A stretch of 64,000 bases of DNA. Source: Rhizoctonia solani. Its lineage: Eukaryota; Basidiomycota; Agaricomycetes; Cantharellales; Ceratobasidiaceae. The translations under genes and the position numbers were made by a program. Below, piece by piece: positions 1 through 11,688 of the stretch (position 1 is the first letter of the stretch; the number at the start of each line of letters is the position of its first letter). Location: NCBI RefSeq assembly GCF_016906535.1, contig NC_057373.1, forward strand, positions 2,418,001-2,482,000, in the 5' to 3' direction. The notes under the pieces are model-generated. The model saw only the letters and a list, made by a program, of their open reading frames with translations, had not been told where the DNA came from and did not search any database.

Positions 1-1633
1 AAAAAATGCAAAGACTTACGTCCAGAAATCGGTATAGGTAGCAGGCATGGGACCTTGAGTGGCGATATACCGCAAATTGGTTCCGCGCGGTCGAATGTAA
101 GAGGCATTGACATAATCCGAGCCATCGTCTGCGGCCGTTTGAAGGCGTACACGTGCGTGTTCATAGGGCCAAATATTTTTGTATCTGTTCGGATCTGATA
201 AATTGGGTTTGGAGAGTTAAGAAACGCATCTTGCGCACCTGTTCTTTGCGCCCTTTTCGACGCCGGCGGTAATACTATAGGGGAAGGAGAGATGTGCGTC
301 GTTTGTAGAAATAGCATTTTGCTGTGATTTGTCGTGTTCAGAGACCCGTGACTCGTTTGAGTGATGGGACATGACGCCCTGGAGCCGGCGCTGCTCTCCG
401 AGCTCGATACTTGAGACCGGAATGAGCGATGGGGAATATATTGGAAATGAGCGACGGGACATACCGGTAAAACTGCATGGCAAGAGCTTCGATTCCCTTT
501 TCCCTGTCGCTGTTTTCGACGATTTCGCGAACCCAGGATACGGGAATCTCGTCCTTGCGGGATATGACGTCCTGGGACAGTGCAAGGGGGATGCGCTCGG
601 TGATTCCCTGTGGAGGATGGTGAGCGAGAAAGGGGGCGCAAAAGTGACTGACATACATGTGAGAGTTCTCGATTCTGGCGAATGTTATCGTAGAAGGGAT
701 TCGAGGCCTGGAGTTTGTTGGGTCTGTGGCTGGGGCCGCCGGTAGTTGAGCCTTGAAAAAGGATAAGTAGGGGTTACGTCAGTTTTGAGATCACGTACTT
801 TGCTGGAATGCGGACTGGGGGAGAGAATGGGCGTGGACAAAAGCGCCAATGGGAGTGGCCGATGTGGGCTCTGGGTCCGATGGTTGTGAAGCGCCAGCCT
901 GGAGACAGTCGCGCGCGGATCGAGCGACGGCATTATGACCACCGATGAGCCAGGCGAGCTGTGCTTTGGATCCGGCAGCGGTGAATTTGCGAAGTAATCC
1001 GAGGACTCCACTACCATCGGCCAGGCGCGACAAGTCTGCATCGTATACGAGGATGCGGTGGGCACTCTGCCATTGGCTGAACGCGGCCTGTGCACTGGAC
1101 GAGGCGATCATAGTGGCCATGCTGCCAAGTGGAAAATTGGGGCGCTTGAGCAGGGTGCTGGGCACGGAGAGAGAGATGGCGCCGCGGACATGGGAGAGGG
1201 CATGGGCACTGCTCGATCGCACGTCGATGACCAGGGGTGGCGGTTCCTGGGCGAGATAGAGCGAGAGGTCCTTGGGCGACACGGATGTGTATCTCGACTC
1301 GTCTGACTCGGTGCTGGCCGCAGGAGAGGGCCGGCGAGCAGGTGAGCGCAGACTCATGTTGGACAGTGTCGTCGCTGTCTGCGAGCTGTGGGTGCGGCCA
1401 GTGTCTGCCAGCGAGGGTGCGGATCCGGTGCCCACGCCCTCTGGCCTCGTGCTCGCTGCCAGCTGCAGTGCTGCGCTCTCAAGTGGCGACTCCTCCAGCA
1501 CAAGTCTCGCCGTCAGCATCGGCGCAGAAGCACCGCTAAATCGCCGTCCAATCGCCTCTGCAAACGGGTCCGCCGTGTCCGTCGCCGTCGCCGACACCGC
1601 AGCTCGACTCGCATCAGCCGCAAAAAAATCCAT
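1..1633 (-). CDS. Rhodanese-like/tyrosine-protein phosphatase (Ptp2/Ptp3/Pyp1 type), 3' part outside window
   Basis: Probable MAP-kinase tyrosine phosphatase. The first large exon (about 1633-800) carries a disordered leader, then a rhodanese-like fold opening with VIDVRSSSAHALSHVRGA. Spliced exons follow: LQASNPFYDNIRQNRELSH, GITERIPLALS, a segment ending ALAMQFYR joined to IELGEQRRLQG (intron 410-464, 55 nt), and KNRYKNIWPYEHARVRL, then DYVNASYI and YIATQGP, which are hallmark PTP motifs. The last exon ends at about base 19 with a GTAAGT donor, so the catalytic HC(X)5R loop lies outside the window. The start is the ATG at 1633-1631 (MDFFAADASR); the frame is open a little further upstream but has no ATG. 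The rhodanese loop has Asp where the catalytic Cys would be, as expected for a non-catalytic docking module. In yeasts this family dephosphorylates Hog1/Fus3-type MAP kinases; the substrate here is inferred. Confidence 0.88.
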
Positions 1634-1865
1634 AATTAGGTGAGAATATTCAGCTGGGTCAGGTCTCAACCCCGAAGTCGTCTCGCACAAATCAGATATA
1701 GCAGATGGTAGTGTCCCACAACGAGATGGAGCACGGACCCCCTGGGGTGTGGGGCTTCAATGTCCGTGGGTGGAGCATGTGTACTCGCAGTCTAGGCTAT
1801 TATTTTGCCAATTATGATGTCACACTAGGATGAATACATAACGCTAATTCCATCTTGGGTTCCAC

Positions 1866-3254
1866 CTATTTTCCGCTCTCCGGCCGATTTCCGCTGGGTA
1901 AAATCGTCGTCTGCTCGTCCGATGCTCGATTCTCCAGCACTTTGTCCACTATCCCAAACTCCAACGCCTCCTCCGCTGCGCACCCCACGCCTCGTCAGCC
2001 ATCTCGGCTCCAAACTACCAAAAATCCGATCTCACCTGTCATAAAGTAATCCCGCTCCAATGCTTTCTCTGTACCCGACCATACACCCAGTCCAGCGCGC
2101 GTCATAACCCCCCCCGGCATACACACAAGATCGACAGCCGTCAGTTCACGATCACCCTGAAACATCCACCCATTCACGCACCGAATCGCTCATTTCCCTG
2201 GACAATACTCTCATCCTGCTTCTTACAATGACGCGTATAAATTTCAGTCAATCGCTCCCGCACACGCAGAATCTCTTTCGCATGAATCGCAATATCTGAC
2301 GCTTGGCCCGATGCACCGCCCGACGGCTCTGATGGGACACCCAAGCCGGCGTGATCAATCATATGATACCCGGTCGAGGATCATCATCAAGCCGTATTAC
2401 TTACGATGGATCATAACCGACGCATTGGGAAGACACTGCCGATGTCCACGTTCACCTGCAACACTTGAAATGTTAGAATTTCCACAGAGGGGCGTGAGTT
2501 GCGCTTACCCGCCGCTAAGAGCAACGAACCCATCGAGCACGCTTGGCCCATACAATACGTATGCACCGGCGATGAAATGTACTGCATCCTGGAACCCACA
2601 ATATCCCTAATTCGTACATGCTTGGAATCTTATCCAAGGGGAACGTTCTTACGTGTCGTAGATGGACATTCCGGCCGTGACACTTCCGCCCGGTGAATTG
2701 ATATACAGATGGATGGGCTTGCTCGTTGCTTCGGCTTCAAGAAATAGGAGCTGGGCCACGATGAGAGTTGCGTCTGCATCTCTAATCTATTTCATACGTG
2801 TGTAAAAAAAAAGTAAATTCGTGGCGCATAAAGCTGGGACCTTACCGGACCGTACAGCATGATCACTCGTTCTCGGAGTAGTCTGCTGAAGATATCATAC
2901 GAGCGCTCCCCTCGGCCCTACATATCCGAAATGAATAAATTGCCCAGTTTATAAAGAGGACATAGGGGAGCAATTAGACTGTATCGCAGAGAGCCTGTCT
3001 GGTAATGCAAATAAATCAAAGACCATACCTACAGTCTGTTCAATCACAATCGGCACCAGCCCACTCGCACTAATTCCTTCATTATGCTTCCAGTCTGTAA
3101 ACACTTGCCCGGACCCACTCCCGAATCCAAATGTCCGATCGAGCCGAGTGGGAAAAGTGCTCAATGCACGCAACCTAGTAGGCGCAGAAGCACTTTTAAT
3201 ACTCGGCGAGACAGTCCGAGCAAGACGACACAGAGATCTAGAGGAAAGGCTCAT
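1866..3254 (-). CDS. clpP: ATP-dependent Clp protease proteolytic subunit, mitochondrial
   Basis: Serine peptidase of the mitochondrial matrix that forms barrel complexes with a ClpX-type unfoldase. The N-terminus ([18 protein letters not shown]) is rich in Arg/Ser and lacks acids, like a presequence. Splicing about seven exons gives [23 protein letters not shown], then [44 protein letters not shown] (nucleophilic Ser), [17 protein letters not shown] (catalytic His), [13 protein letters not shown] and [25 protein letters not shown], ending [12 protein letters not shown] at 1866. The introns that rejoin these blocks all have GT-AG ends, and one exon boundary restores the YDT-MQY junction. The start is the only ATG directly before the presequence. 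A CCAAT box and a GTCACGTG box lie about 45 nt upstream. ClpP is missing from baker's yeast but present in many basidiomycetes. No clpX is seen here. Confidence 0.95.
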
Positions 3255-4165
3255 TTGTGCAGCACCAAATCTGAGTTGGAGTCCAAGGGACCAATGGTCA
3301 CGTGTTATTGGGTTGTCCTTGCGCGTAAACGCGCTGATGCGAGAATAGTCAAGCCAACGTCGTTTTAATTTTTTGTCGCTTGGCAGTTGGCAGTATCTAC
3401 AAACCACGGTCTTCGCATATGAGCCCGAGTCGACCACCATATGATCCAAGCATATAGTCTGACAAGTACTTTGGACAAGATTGAGTGACTTGTGGGCGAT
3501 GCTAATGGCCTGTGATCTTCCTAAACACTCCTGTACTCTTCATGCGTTTCTCAAAAACGAGTGGTGTCAAGCTATGCCCGTGTTCACGACTATATCGTTC
3601 TACTCGCGCCATCCCCGTCAAGTTTTGTTTCCCTCTCCTCGTGCCTTATGTCACCTAGAGTGAATGCTGGTGGGTACTCAACGCGCATCGTGTGATATTG
3701 CTCCGTAATCTACGCATAATCCATCAAGGCAGCCCAAAATACTCGTCAATTCCTGCTCGCGACAATGACAGCAAGTTGCCTGGGATTGCTGTTGTTCTCC
3801 TTCTACTCTCACCCCCCACTGGGAGCGCTAGTGGTAATACAAACTTGCAAATCTTCCCCCTATACGATTCAAGGAATTGCGTAAAGTAAAAATAGTAGAG
3901 TTCGATATTTACGTACCTTGTCGTCGCACAATAGAATATCTACATGCAATGAGTCTGAATCTTCCCGCTCTTTGGGGCTTGGGAAGAATCCGCCATCAAT
4001 ATAATCGCTGTATGCTGACACCATATCCAATCAAAGTGGCAAAAGGCATGATCCATCAAACTGATTCGTTCTGTGGAGCGGCCGCGCGTCGAGCCTACGC
4101 CCCCGTTTCGACAAAATCTATGCTTTTTATATAAACATACACGTTTTCCCACTTTCCCTTGATAT
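3255..4165. other. Intergenic region between clpP 5' end and the ASNSD1-like gene 3' end
   Basis: About 0.9 kb containing the clpP promoter at its left side and the 3' flank of the ASNSD1-like gene at its right. Short reading frames here (for example 3877-4134 on plus) show no recognisable motif and no convincing splice structure. Apart from the CCAAT and CACGTG boxes near 3291-3304 I see nothing specific. Confidence 0.5.
3297..3304 (+). promoter_or_regulatory. RTCACRTG (Cbf1-like) box upstream of clpP
   Basis: GTCACGTG, 43 nt before the clpP start codon. A CCAAT pentamer lies just before it (3291-3295) and another inverted one follows. It matches the known yeast Cbf1 consensus; binding here is inferred. 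Confidence 0.5.
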
Positions 4166-6694
4166 TCACTCAAGCACAACATGCCCCTTTTTTTCGGAAG
4201 TACCGCTATCCATCCGTGCACTTCGACTTCCAAACTGCATTGCTCTCTTGGTTCTCCTGCTAGCCAGCATGAGCCCCAGACGCTCCGCAGCGAGCCGAAG
4301 AAGTGTCTTATCACCTAGCCCCGCACCCAGCCCTTGCTCCTGAAGCGCGAGCCGTGGATCGACCTTGATCTGCACTGGAAGTTGGGCGAGATAAGAAACA
4401 AGAACCAGAGAAAGAAACGGGTAACGAGATTCGCGACCATTGGCCGAGATTACTCGATCGTCTCGTCCTAAATTTCGGGCCGGGAGTCTGTCCAAGTCTA
4501 GCTGAAGCTATAAAGATAGTAAGCATATAGTACCTTTGACAAGTACTATCCACTTGCCTCGGATATGAGTCTGTCCCATCCCCCCTGAGTATATGCTACC
4601 CTGTGACGCGAATACCCACCCAAGAGTTCGTCCGAGCCGAGCCCGCTAAGCAATACCTTTGCAGGGGTCACATAAACATCCTCCTCAGATCCATAAATTA
4701 CCCCTTTCCCCCTAGAGGCAAAGTAAAGAGCGTTTGCTAAACTCTATGCCCACAGGATGGTGTCAGATTCATAAAAGCGGTGTAGGACTAACTAACCAGA
4801 TCCATAACTGTATTAGAGGGATGCATAAGCGCCGTTACTCTGGGCTCCTCTTGTTTACATTCCTACTCTTCTTTAGTTGATCAAGTAACGGAAGAATTAA
4901 TTATTTGCTCACATCATACGGGACATTGACGCAAACCTAGTACCATTATTAGTAAAATATCGTCCCTGCCATTGATATATTCTCACAAAGTTCCACCTAC
5001 GATGAGGGCATAGCCTGCGTAGTTCATCAAGCTGCTCTAAGCCCGTAAGTCGATCCGGGACATCATACGTTCCCATTTTTGGAAGCCTATCAACGCTTAA
5101 AACAGGAGGCTTTGCTGGAATCTCTAGCGCATGAGTGCTCTTCTTTCGTTCCTTTTTGTCACGCTTTCCTTGGGCTCTGGCCTCTTGGACGGCTTGATTT
5201 TGCGAAGCGCTGAGAGTTCGTGGATTTTCAAAACCTACGTTGAGGAGATCGATAGGTTCATCACGGGGAATATGCCTATGTTTTATGGTTTCAGAAAAAT
5301 AGAAGAAGAATCAGTATCATGTTACTAACCGGTCAGCCAGGTAAGCTACGATTGCCGAATCAATGCCTCCTGAGAATAACACACCGAGACGGGCAACCGG
5401 CCTGGGTAATGCATAAGCAGGGTCGTATGTAAATTCTTGCAGCAGGTTTTTACTTTTGGTCTTGAAGTAAATCCACATTGTTGCTTGGGATATTTTCGAC
5501 GCGAGACCTAACGCTATTGTCTAGCTGAGAAATAAAGTCATCTATTTGCTCCAGAGAGAGAGGGCTCGAGGTCTCGGATGGCATCTCGCGATTGAGCGTC
5601 TTCCATCCGTCCTATCAACATATCTATCAGAGACCCCACCAGCATATTCTTGGAAATGAAGGTTAGCTCACAAACACCGAGTTGCTTCGTGGAGTGAACG
5701 TCAAACTTTGTACGCACTGAAGCGGAAAGTCAAGACAAACCTATTGATTGCCTTGCGGAACGACACACCTCGAAAATTTTCCCTTCAGAGATATTGAATA
5801 TATGCCATCAGTAGATATCTCCTCGTAATTTATACCTCTATGGCTTGATGCAGAACATAAGAAGAAGATAGGCTCTGATGGAGTAGGGAGGTGAAGGAGC
5901 AGCGACCGCTGACCCAGCGGGTCACGAGCGAAGTGGAGCGTTCGGCTTGGTTTCTGTTAGGCCGAGGTTAGAAGCCACAAAAGAATATGAGCCGAGATAC
6001 TTGCTTACGTGCAAATAAGTAAACGCATATCTTGAAAAATAGTTAGTCAGGATACTTATTCTAGGACGGTAGTTGTCATACGGGCCCTCTAATTCCGATA
6101 GGATATCCCTCAAAGAATCTATATCTCCTCGGCTTTTTTCAATCAAGCTAAAAAGCTTTAGCCCGTCGTTTTCGTCGTGTCTGACCTGCAGTATTACGTT
6201 GTAGCCCCTGCTTTACTGACAGGACTGAGTACGTACGGGTATACCATGGAATATCTATACGTCCTTATTTTTATAACTATGAAGCCGTGGCAATTAAATG
6301 CTCACCTCTCCATTCCAAGCAAAAATAGATCCATCATTGCTGATGTGGGGTTGACTAATGGTCAAGGTTTTTAGTTAGAGCTTATTCGATAAAGTCAATT
6401 AGTACATACCGAGTGAGTCCTCGACGTCCATCCACTCCTCTAAGATGCAACACCGAAGAAAAGAATACGGTGTCTAGTCCATCGTTCAAGACAGTTGTAG
6501 AATCAGACCAATCTGGGCCTGGTGCCAGTCTTTAGTATCATTTGAGCTTATCGACCTCTTATTGACTACTATGGTCCCTTACCTCGTTCTATGCATGCAG
6601 AGCACAAGTTTCTCCAAATATCAGTGTAATCACCGAGCGGCGACCCTTTATGGGCCTTGTCCGACTCAATTATAGCCAAAGCTATGCCGCACAT
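4166..6694 (-). CDS. Asparagine synthetase domain-containing protein 1 homolog (class II amidotransferase + PP-loop domain)
   Basis: Homolog of ASNSD1/yeast YML096W, whose biochemical role is poorly known. It starts MCGIALAIIES at 6694, placing the amidotransferase nucleophile Cys2 directly after Met. About 14 exons splice to ERGPDWSDS, LHLRGVDGRRGLTRQPHIS, FAWNGE-IFHGIP-VRHDENDG, GPYAFTYLHKPSRTLHFARD, DPLGQRSLLLHLP, then VARLGVLFSGGIDSAIVAY (ATP-pyrophosphatase P-loop), EPIDLLNVGFENPRT, VPDRLTGLEQLDELRR, WNFVCVNVPYDECK, LSGLGSDELLGGYSRHR and NLGRDDRVISANGRESRYPF, ending HVVLE-stop at 4166. The IFHGIP exon is only 18 nt (6237-6254). The intron at 4508-4557 is GC-AG. The exon joins near 5610-5760 are the least certain part. 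The gene is divergent from the tubulin-tyrosine-ligase-like gene, with 468 nt between the starts. Confidence 0.9.
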
Positions 6695-6737
6695 GTACCG
6701 TCGATGCTTGATCGTAGACTCCGACAAAAGAAAACGG

Positions 6738-6745
6738 ATCACGTG
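6738..6745 (+). promoter_or_regulatory. RTCACRTG box upstream of ASNSD1-like gene
   Basis: ATCACGTG, 44 nt upstream of the ASNSD1-like start codon in the shared divergent promoter (6695-7162). Apart from this box I see nothing specific in that interval. Confidence 0.45.
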
Positions 6746-7162
6746 TATGCTCCGGCTCACTCTGGCTATAGCATTTAACCTAATTTATGGAAACCATATA
6801 CAACCCACAATAACGGCTTCCGTGTGCAGCTGGCTTGGTATGCTTGCCTATCGTCTGCACCATATCACATATGTTCGTCGAATGCTCATCCAGGATGAAG
6901 GTATTTGACTGGAGAAGGCAATTACATACTGGCCGCCAACCGATTCAATAATGCTGAAGTATTTGAACTCACCCTCGCATTCTTCGACCTTAGACTACTT
7001 TGTCGTTATTTCAGGAATGAGAGTGTCCCTTGGCCCGTTATAACAGCCTACCTTGGGGAGACTAGCGTGGATTGACGACCCCACTATTACCTAACTGACA
7101 AAAATTAATTGCAAATATCCTGCATAAAGGTCAGATCACCCCTCGACATCAATATTAGTGCA

Positions 7163-8720
7163 ATGAGAAACTTTGCTGCATACATAACTTGGCCTTCAAA
7201 TAATATCACCAAAATCGTCAAAGATGCATTGCACGAGATAGGCGGCCCAGAAACGATATCCAACAAACCTCCAGAAGAGAACACTGACCCTGGCCTACTG
7301 CTTCAATGGTCGACTTACGATTCGCTAGTTCACTCGCTGACACTTGAATACCCTAACAACGTTCTTGCTTCATCTTACAATATAAGAAAAGCGCTAATAC
7401 GAAAGCATTTCTTGTATCAAACTATCACCAATTATCTTGCTAAAACACCTGAATCTATTCTTCGCAAAGCCATACCTCAAACATGGCCGATCGATATATC
7501 TTTTGCTGATGAGCTTGAGGATGCTTGGGCGGATGAGCTATGGGATCTTTCCGTAGAATTAGAAAAGGGTGAAAAATACTTTATTTTGAAACCAGGGATG
7601 GGTATGTATCTCCTACCACTGATCTACATTATATACCATTAACTACAGACATATAGCCGATAGGGGACAGGGTATTCGAATATTCAATAGTCGCGAAAGT
7701 TTGCATAGTATATTTGAGTCATTTGAAGACGATAGTTCAGACGAAGAAAGCACCGCGTTGGATGAGGATACTCACGGCAACTCGAAAACCGCTGTCATAA
7801 CATCTCAGCTTCGGCACTTTGTCATCCAAGTACGTCTTTCGCTCTTTCTTCATAGATAAGATGACTGAGAGAAATCTAGGAATATTTAGATAACCCCCTA
7901 TTGATAGATCCAATGCAGGCAAAACTGGGTCCATTGGCTTCTTCACCATCCAAGGATTCACTTGAGGGCCGCAAGGCGAGTGCGTTTTTATGCTTTCGGG
8001 ATCTGAATACTGACCCACCATACAACAGTTTCATTTGAGGGTTTATTGCGTAGCTTCGGGTGCCTTGAAAGTCTTTATGAGCTCAAATACCCTTGCGCTA
8101 TTCGCTGGTAGCGCATATGCTTCACCTTCCTGTAAACCCGGAGACTCGCCGAATGACATGGATCTATCCGCGCACCTCACCAACACAGCACTCCAGGATA
8201 GCGTAGACGAATCAAGCGTTCGGTTACTCAAGGAACTAATCGGGTGTGATATTTTATCTGCGCAGGGAATAGGCACAACGTTCTCCTTGGAAGACGTTCA
8301 GGGTATTGAAGACCAAGTATCTGAGATCCTTGCTGAAACATTCAAAGCAGCCCTAGCTAGTGCAATTCACTTTCAGGTACTTTCTTGTCTTATTAATTAT
8401 CATCTAGCCTCAAATATATTCACTCATAGGTGCTACCCAACGCATTCGAATTGTTTGGGGTGGATTTCTTGGTGACACATGCCACCAAACTTGATTCCGA
8501 ATCTTCTAAATTTCAAGTCCATTTACTTGAGGTCAATGCCGAACCTGCTATCGAGCTTACTGGTGAACGCCTCAATTGGATTTTGGTAGATCTGTTCAAA
8601 GGAATCGCTCACGCGTGCGTGAAGCCGTTCTTTGCATCTGCTAAACCGGTTTCGGACCAGGACGAAGAGCCTAACCAGTGGCTGAGAAAGTGCCTAGACA
8701 TTGAAACAAGAAAATACTAG
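7163..8720 (+). CDS. Tubulin-tyrosine-ligase (ATP-grasp) family protein
   Basis: Member of the TTL ATP-grasp ligase family, also found as the C-terminal domain of yeast Pby1. The chosen start is the ATG at 7163 (MRNFAAYITWPSNN), the first ATG in a frame that has no in-frame ATG further up; a missing 5' exon cannot be excluded. Four introns splice out: after KYFILKPGM (joined to DIADRGQGIRIFNS, the ATP-grasp nucleotide-binding segment), after LRHFVIQ, a GC-AG intron 7976-8028 before FHLRVYCVASG, and one before VLPNAFELFGVDF. The C-terminal part has HLLEVNAEPAIELTGERL, equivalent to the metal-binding E-x-N motif. It ends ETRKY-stop at 8720. The protein is about 430 residues, with an acidic low-complexity insert (DDSSDEESTALDED). 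Substrate unknown: classic tubulin tyrosination is not established in fungi. Confidence 0.88.
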
Positions 8721-8835
8721 CAGGGGGTAAAATAAACCACATACAAAAATGATGTGTAGACACCCTGAATGATCATATAATTGAATTTGTTATTCAAAGA
8801 AGATTTAAAATGCGATCAACCACTGAGACTCATTT

Positions 8836-11195
8836 TCAAGTTTCTCGGACGAGCTGGGGATTTGGAAGGTAGTGGACATTTCCAAGTAAGTCGCCGCTAA
8901 GATAAGGGTAAATTTAAGCAAAATAGATGTGTTGCAAGTAATTTACTCACGCAATGAGTGGAAAGAGCTGTGGGTCTTCACTTCCTATTAAACATCCGAT
9001 TCCTCCACCTAACCTTGCGATTACCCGACCCGACTCGCTCCGCCTCGTATCCCATACTCTCACACAATGATCTGCACCACCTGAAACCAAGGTTTCCGAC
9101 CCAAACCAAACAACCCCTTGAACACCAAATGAGTCTGCACTGGTAACAGGACTCTGGTCTATATCGTGCCGGAACACTCGCATACACCCTTTCTGACCGA
9201 GCCAACGTGTATCTAGCACATTCACAGAATTGTCCGCCCGCGAACAAGCAAGCTGTATACCATCTGGAGACCAAGCAGAGTCGATGATTTCACTATCCAC
9301 CTCCGATTTTGATGATGGGATGCCAATTTCAGCTATCCTTTTCCAACCCATCCTCTGAGGGTCGTAAAGTCGAAGAACGAACCTTTTGGGGTTCCCGCCC
9401 CTTCCACTTCCTGTAAAGGCAGTTCTGGTACCTACAAGGCCATTTGTTTCATGTTTCATCGGAAACAGCGCATACACATACCTATAGGATCCACAGAAAC
9501 GGTGCAACACGACTCCGAGTCTGTGGACACAAGGCACTGGCCAACTTGACCATCAATTAGTACGAGTTTTCCGTCAATTCCATCGTCGGCTTGTGCCCCA
9601 CAAACAACGTTATCACGGGAACGGCCTGCCCCCCAAGAGGCATTGACAATGTTTTGGCCCTTTTTTTTCAAGTACCAATGATATTTTTTCTCCAACAATC
9701 CACCGGTGGCAAAAAGCTTGAGACTGAAAGAAAACTGTAAGTAATTCATGTAAGATTAGCCAAGGTGCAACTTTACCCCCTACGACAACCAACTGCTACA
9801 ACGCCACCTCCTGGATGAAATTCCATACAACCTGGCTCCTTGACTGGCGCGGTTCCTATTTGGTTTATACGAATATTCAATTCACAAGGTTTGGTAGTCT
9901 GTATATCACTTACCAACATACTCAACTGTATCTTCATCTTCGTCAATATACCAGTGTTGAATAGTGCCATCATGCCCCGCAGACAGCAAGGACAAGTGGC
10001 TGTAGTAAGTGTGAGAATAGTTACAAATGAAAAAATGAGCGTGCCATACTTTGTAGGGTCAAACGATAATGTGACAATTGAATGCTGTCTCCTTCCTGGC
10101 TCTGGCATATCACAGTCACTACGTCTGGTACGAGACTCTGTTATGTGCGCCGGAAGGTCTCGTGCCCCTACCGAGGTCAATACTTAAACTAAAATTCTCG
10201 TTCAGACTCTTGGGACTCACTCTGATCCTTGACTTTCCACAAGACAAGCCCTCCTCCGTCATATGCAGCCGATTCCTCATATGTTCGACCAACAGCTACA
10301 TAGCCTTTGGATTGTGCAATATAATTAACCGCTTGCGAAATATATCAATATATACTCGTAATACGTTCAAGTGTTAAATCTTACCGCCTCTTGGGGCGTT
10401 CATCCCAGGTATGCGGGTCATTGGTCGCGAATAGAGCACTGCAGTCTCCATGTATTTGACAGCCTCCCTGCCAAGGTGGCCCTGCTGAAATTTCATACGA
10501 GTTAGAAATGGCATCGTAGGAGCCAATCTAGGAAGGTACTACAGTAGCTTAGACTGGTTATTTGTTTCGTAAGCAAGAACAACACTTGCCAGTGAGTTCG
10601 CGATAACATTAGCGGGCCGAGATGAACGAGGCTGGTTAAAGTTGACTCGTGTTTCGATGAAAGCACCTGCACTCCTTGAACTGGTGCATTCTTCATGCAT
10701 CCAACTCATAACAGGAGGTCTCCATACCATTTCGGGCTGTTCGTTTTGTATAATCTCGTGGTTGGGTGCAACAGCTGGAACAGTCGACCTCACGGGAGTT
10801 GTGGGGTCCCACAGCTCAAACCCTTCCGGAAGAGACTCTTCATCAGTGTCAACGCCAAGATCTTTTCAGCAACCGTTTTAATTATATCGATTTTACAAAG
10901 AAAAAAAACAGACACTACCTTGAGTTATAGAATGTGTGTCCAAGGGGATTATAGATGTGGCGGAGGTGCCATTCAAGATGGGTATACTTTTCCCGTTATC
11001 CAGTGCTCTGTTTTGTTTGCTCACTACTCCAACAAATTCAATATCGCTATCTGAGTCTCCATCCAGCATAATTACGTCTGGCTCGCTATCACTGTCTATT
11101 ATGATCTCCTCGCGCTTAACATTGATAGCCGATGTCGAAGAAGTAGGCCTCTGGAGGTGAGAAGAGCCCATTCTAGAAGCCCCAACCCGGTTCAT
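8836..11195 (-). CDS. WD40-repeat protein with acidic SUMO-interacting-like N-terminus
   Basis: WD40 protein of unknown role. The start MNRVGASRMGSSH (11195) leads into a region holding three short hydrophobic cores embedded in acids: EEIIIDSDSE, DVIMLDGDSDSD and DIEFVGVVS. Later exons give EGFELWDPTTP, KYMETAVLYSRPMTRIPGM, YVAVGRTYEES, LSFDPTK, HDGTIQHWYIDEDED, MEFHPGGGVVAVG, RLYDPQRMGWKRIAEIG, IDSAWSPDGIQLACSRADN, VNVLDTRWLG and VSGGADHCVRVWDTRR, i.e. several blades with typical SPDG and VWDTRR signatures. The last intron joins LFPLIA to GDLLGNVHYLPNPQLVRET-stop at 8836. About nine exons; the internal joins at 9,700-10,700 are approximate. I do not recognise a named ortholog. The gene is divergent from the D2HGDH gene. 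Confidence 0.78.
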
Positions 11196-11255
11196 GATGG
11201 TGTATTTCAGTCAAATATCGAGGCGAAGGTGGCGAACCTGCACAGAAGCTGATTG

Positions 11256-11263
11256 GTCACGTG
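11256..11263 (+). promoter_or_regulatory. RTCACRTG box with inverted CCAAT, WD40/D2HGDH divergent promoter
   Basis: GTCACGTG directly after ATTGG (inverted CCAAT, 11252-11256), 61 nt upstream of the WD40 gene start. Confidence 0.45.
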
Positions 11264-11584
11264 TGTCGCGGAGGCTGGGAATCAAAGACAAGGCTTGAAA
11301 GAATATTTACTCCGCACATCTATTTAATCCATAAAGCACCAATCAAGGATTACTGTTAGGGTATTCTCGAACGCTGATTGATACGCATAGCGTGGTATTA
11401 TTTTGCCCGCAATCGCCTTACAAGTCCGATGGTCTTCCTAGGCTTAATTGAGTATAGCTCTCTTCCACAATTGTGCTCATCAATGTTCCCGATCCTCTTA
11501 GTATGGCATCAGCGTGTAAGCGATGTGAGTTGAGTATGGCACGCAAGACAAGTCAATCATCTCGCCAAGGTTTGGAATTATCCA

Positions 11585-11592
11585 ATCACGTG
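11585..11592 (+). promoter_or_regulatory. RTCACRTG box fused to CCAAT, upstream of D2HGDH
   Basis: CCAATCACGTGG: a CCAAT pentamer overlaps ATCACGTG, 97 nt before the D2HGDH start codon. Function inferred from motif and position. Confidence 0.45.
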
Positions 11593-11688
11593 GTTTCATG
11601 GGCTTCGAGCAGACACTTGGATTCCCCAGTTCCAGGTCCCCCACAAAAGCGAGACGATTCAAGCCGAGTCTTCTCATTCACAACCATC

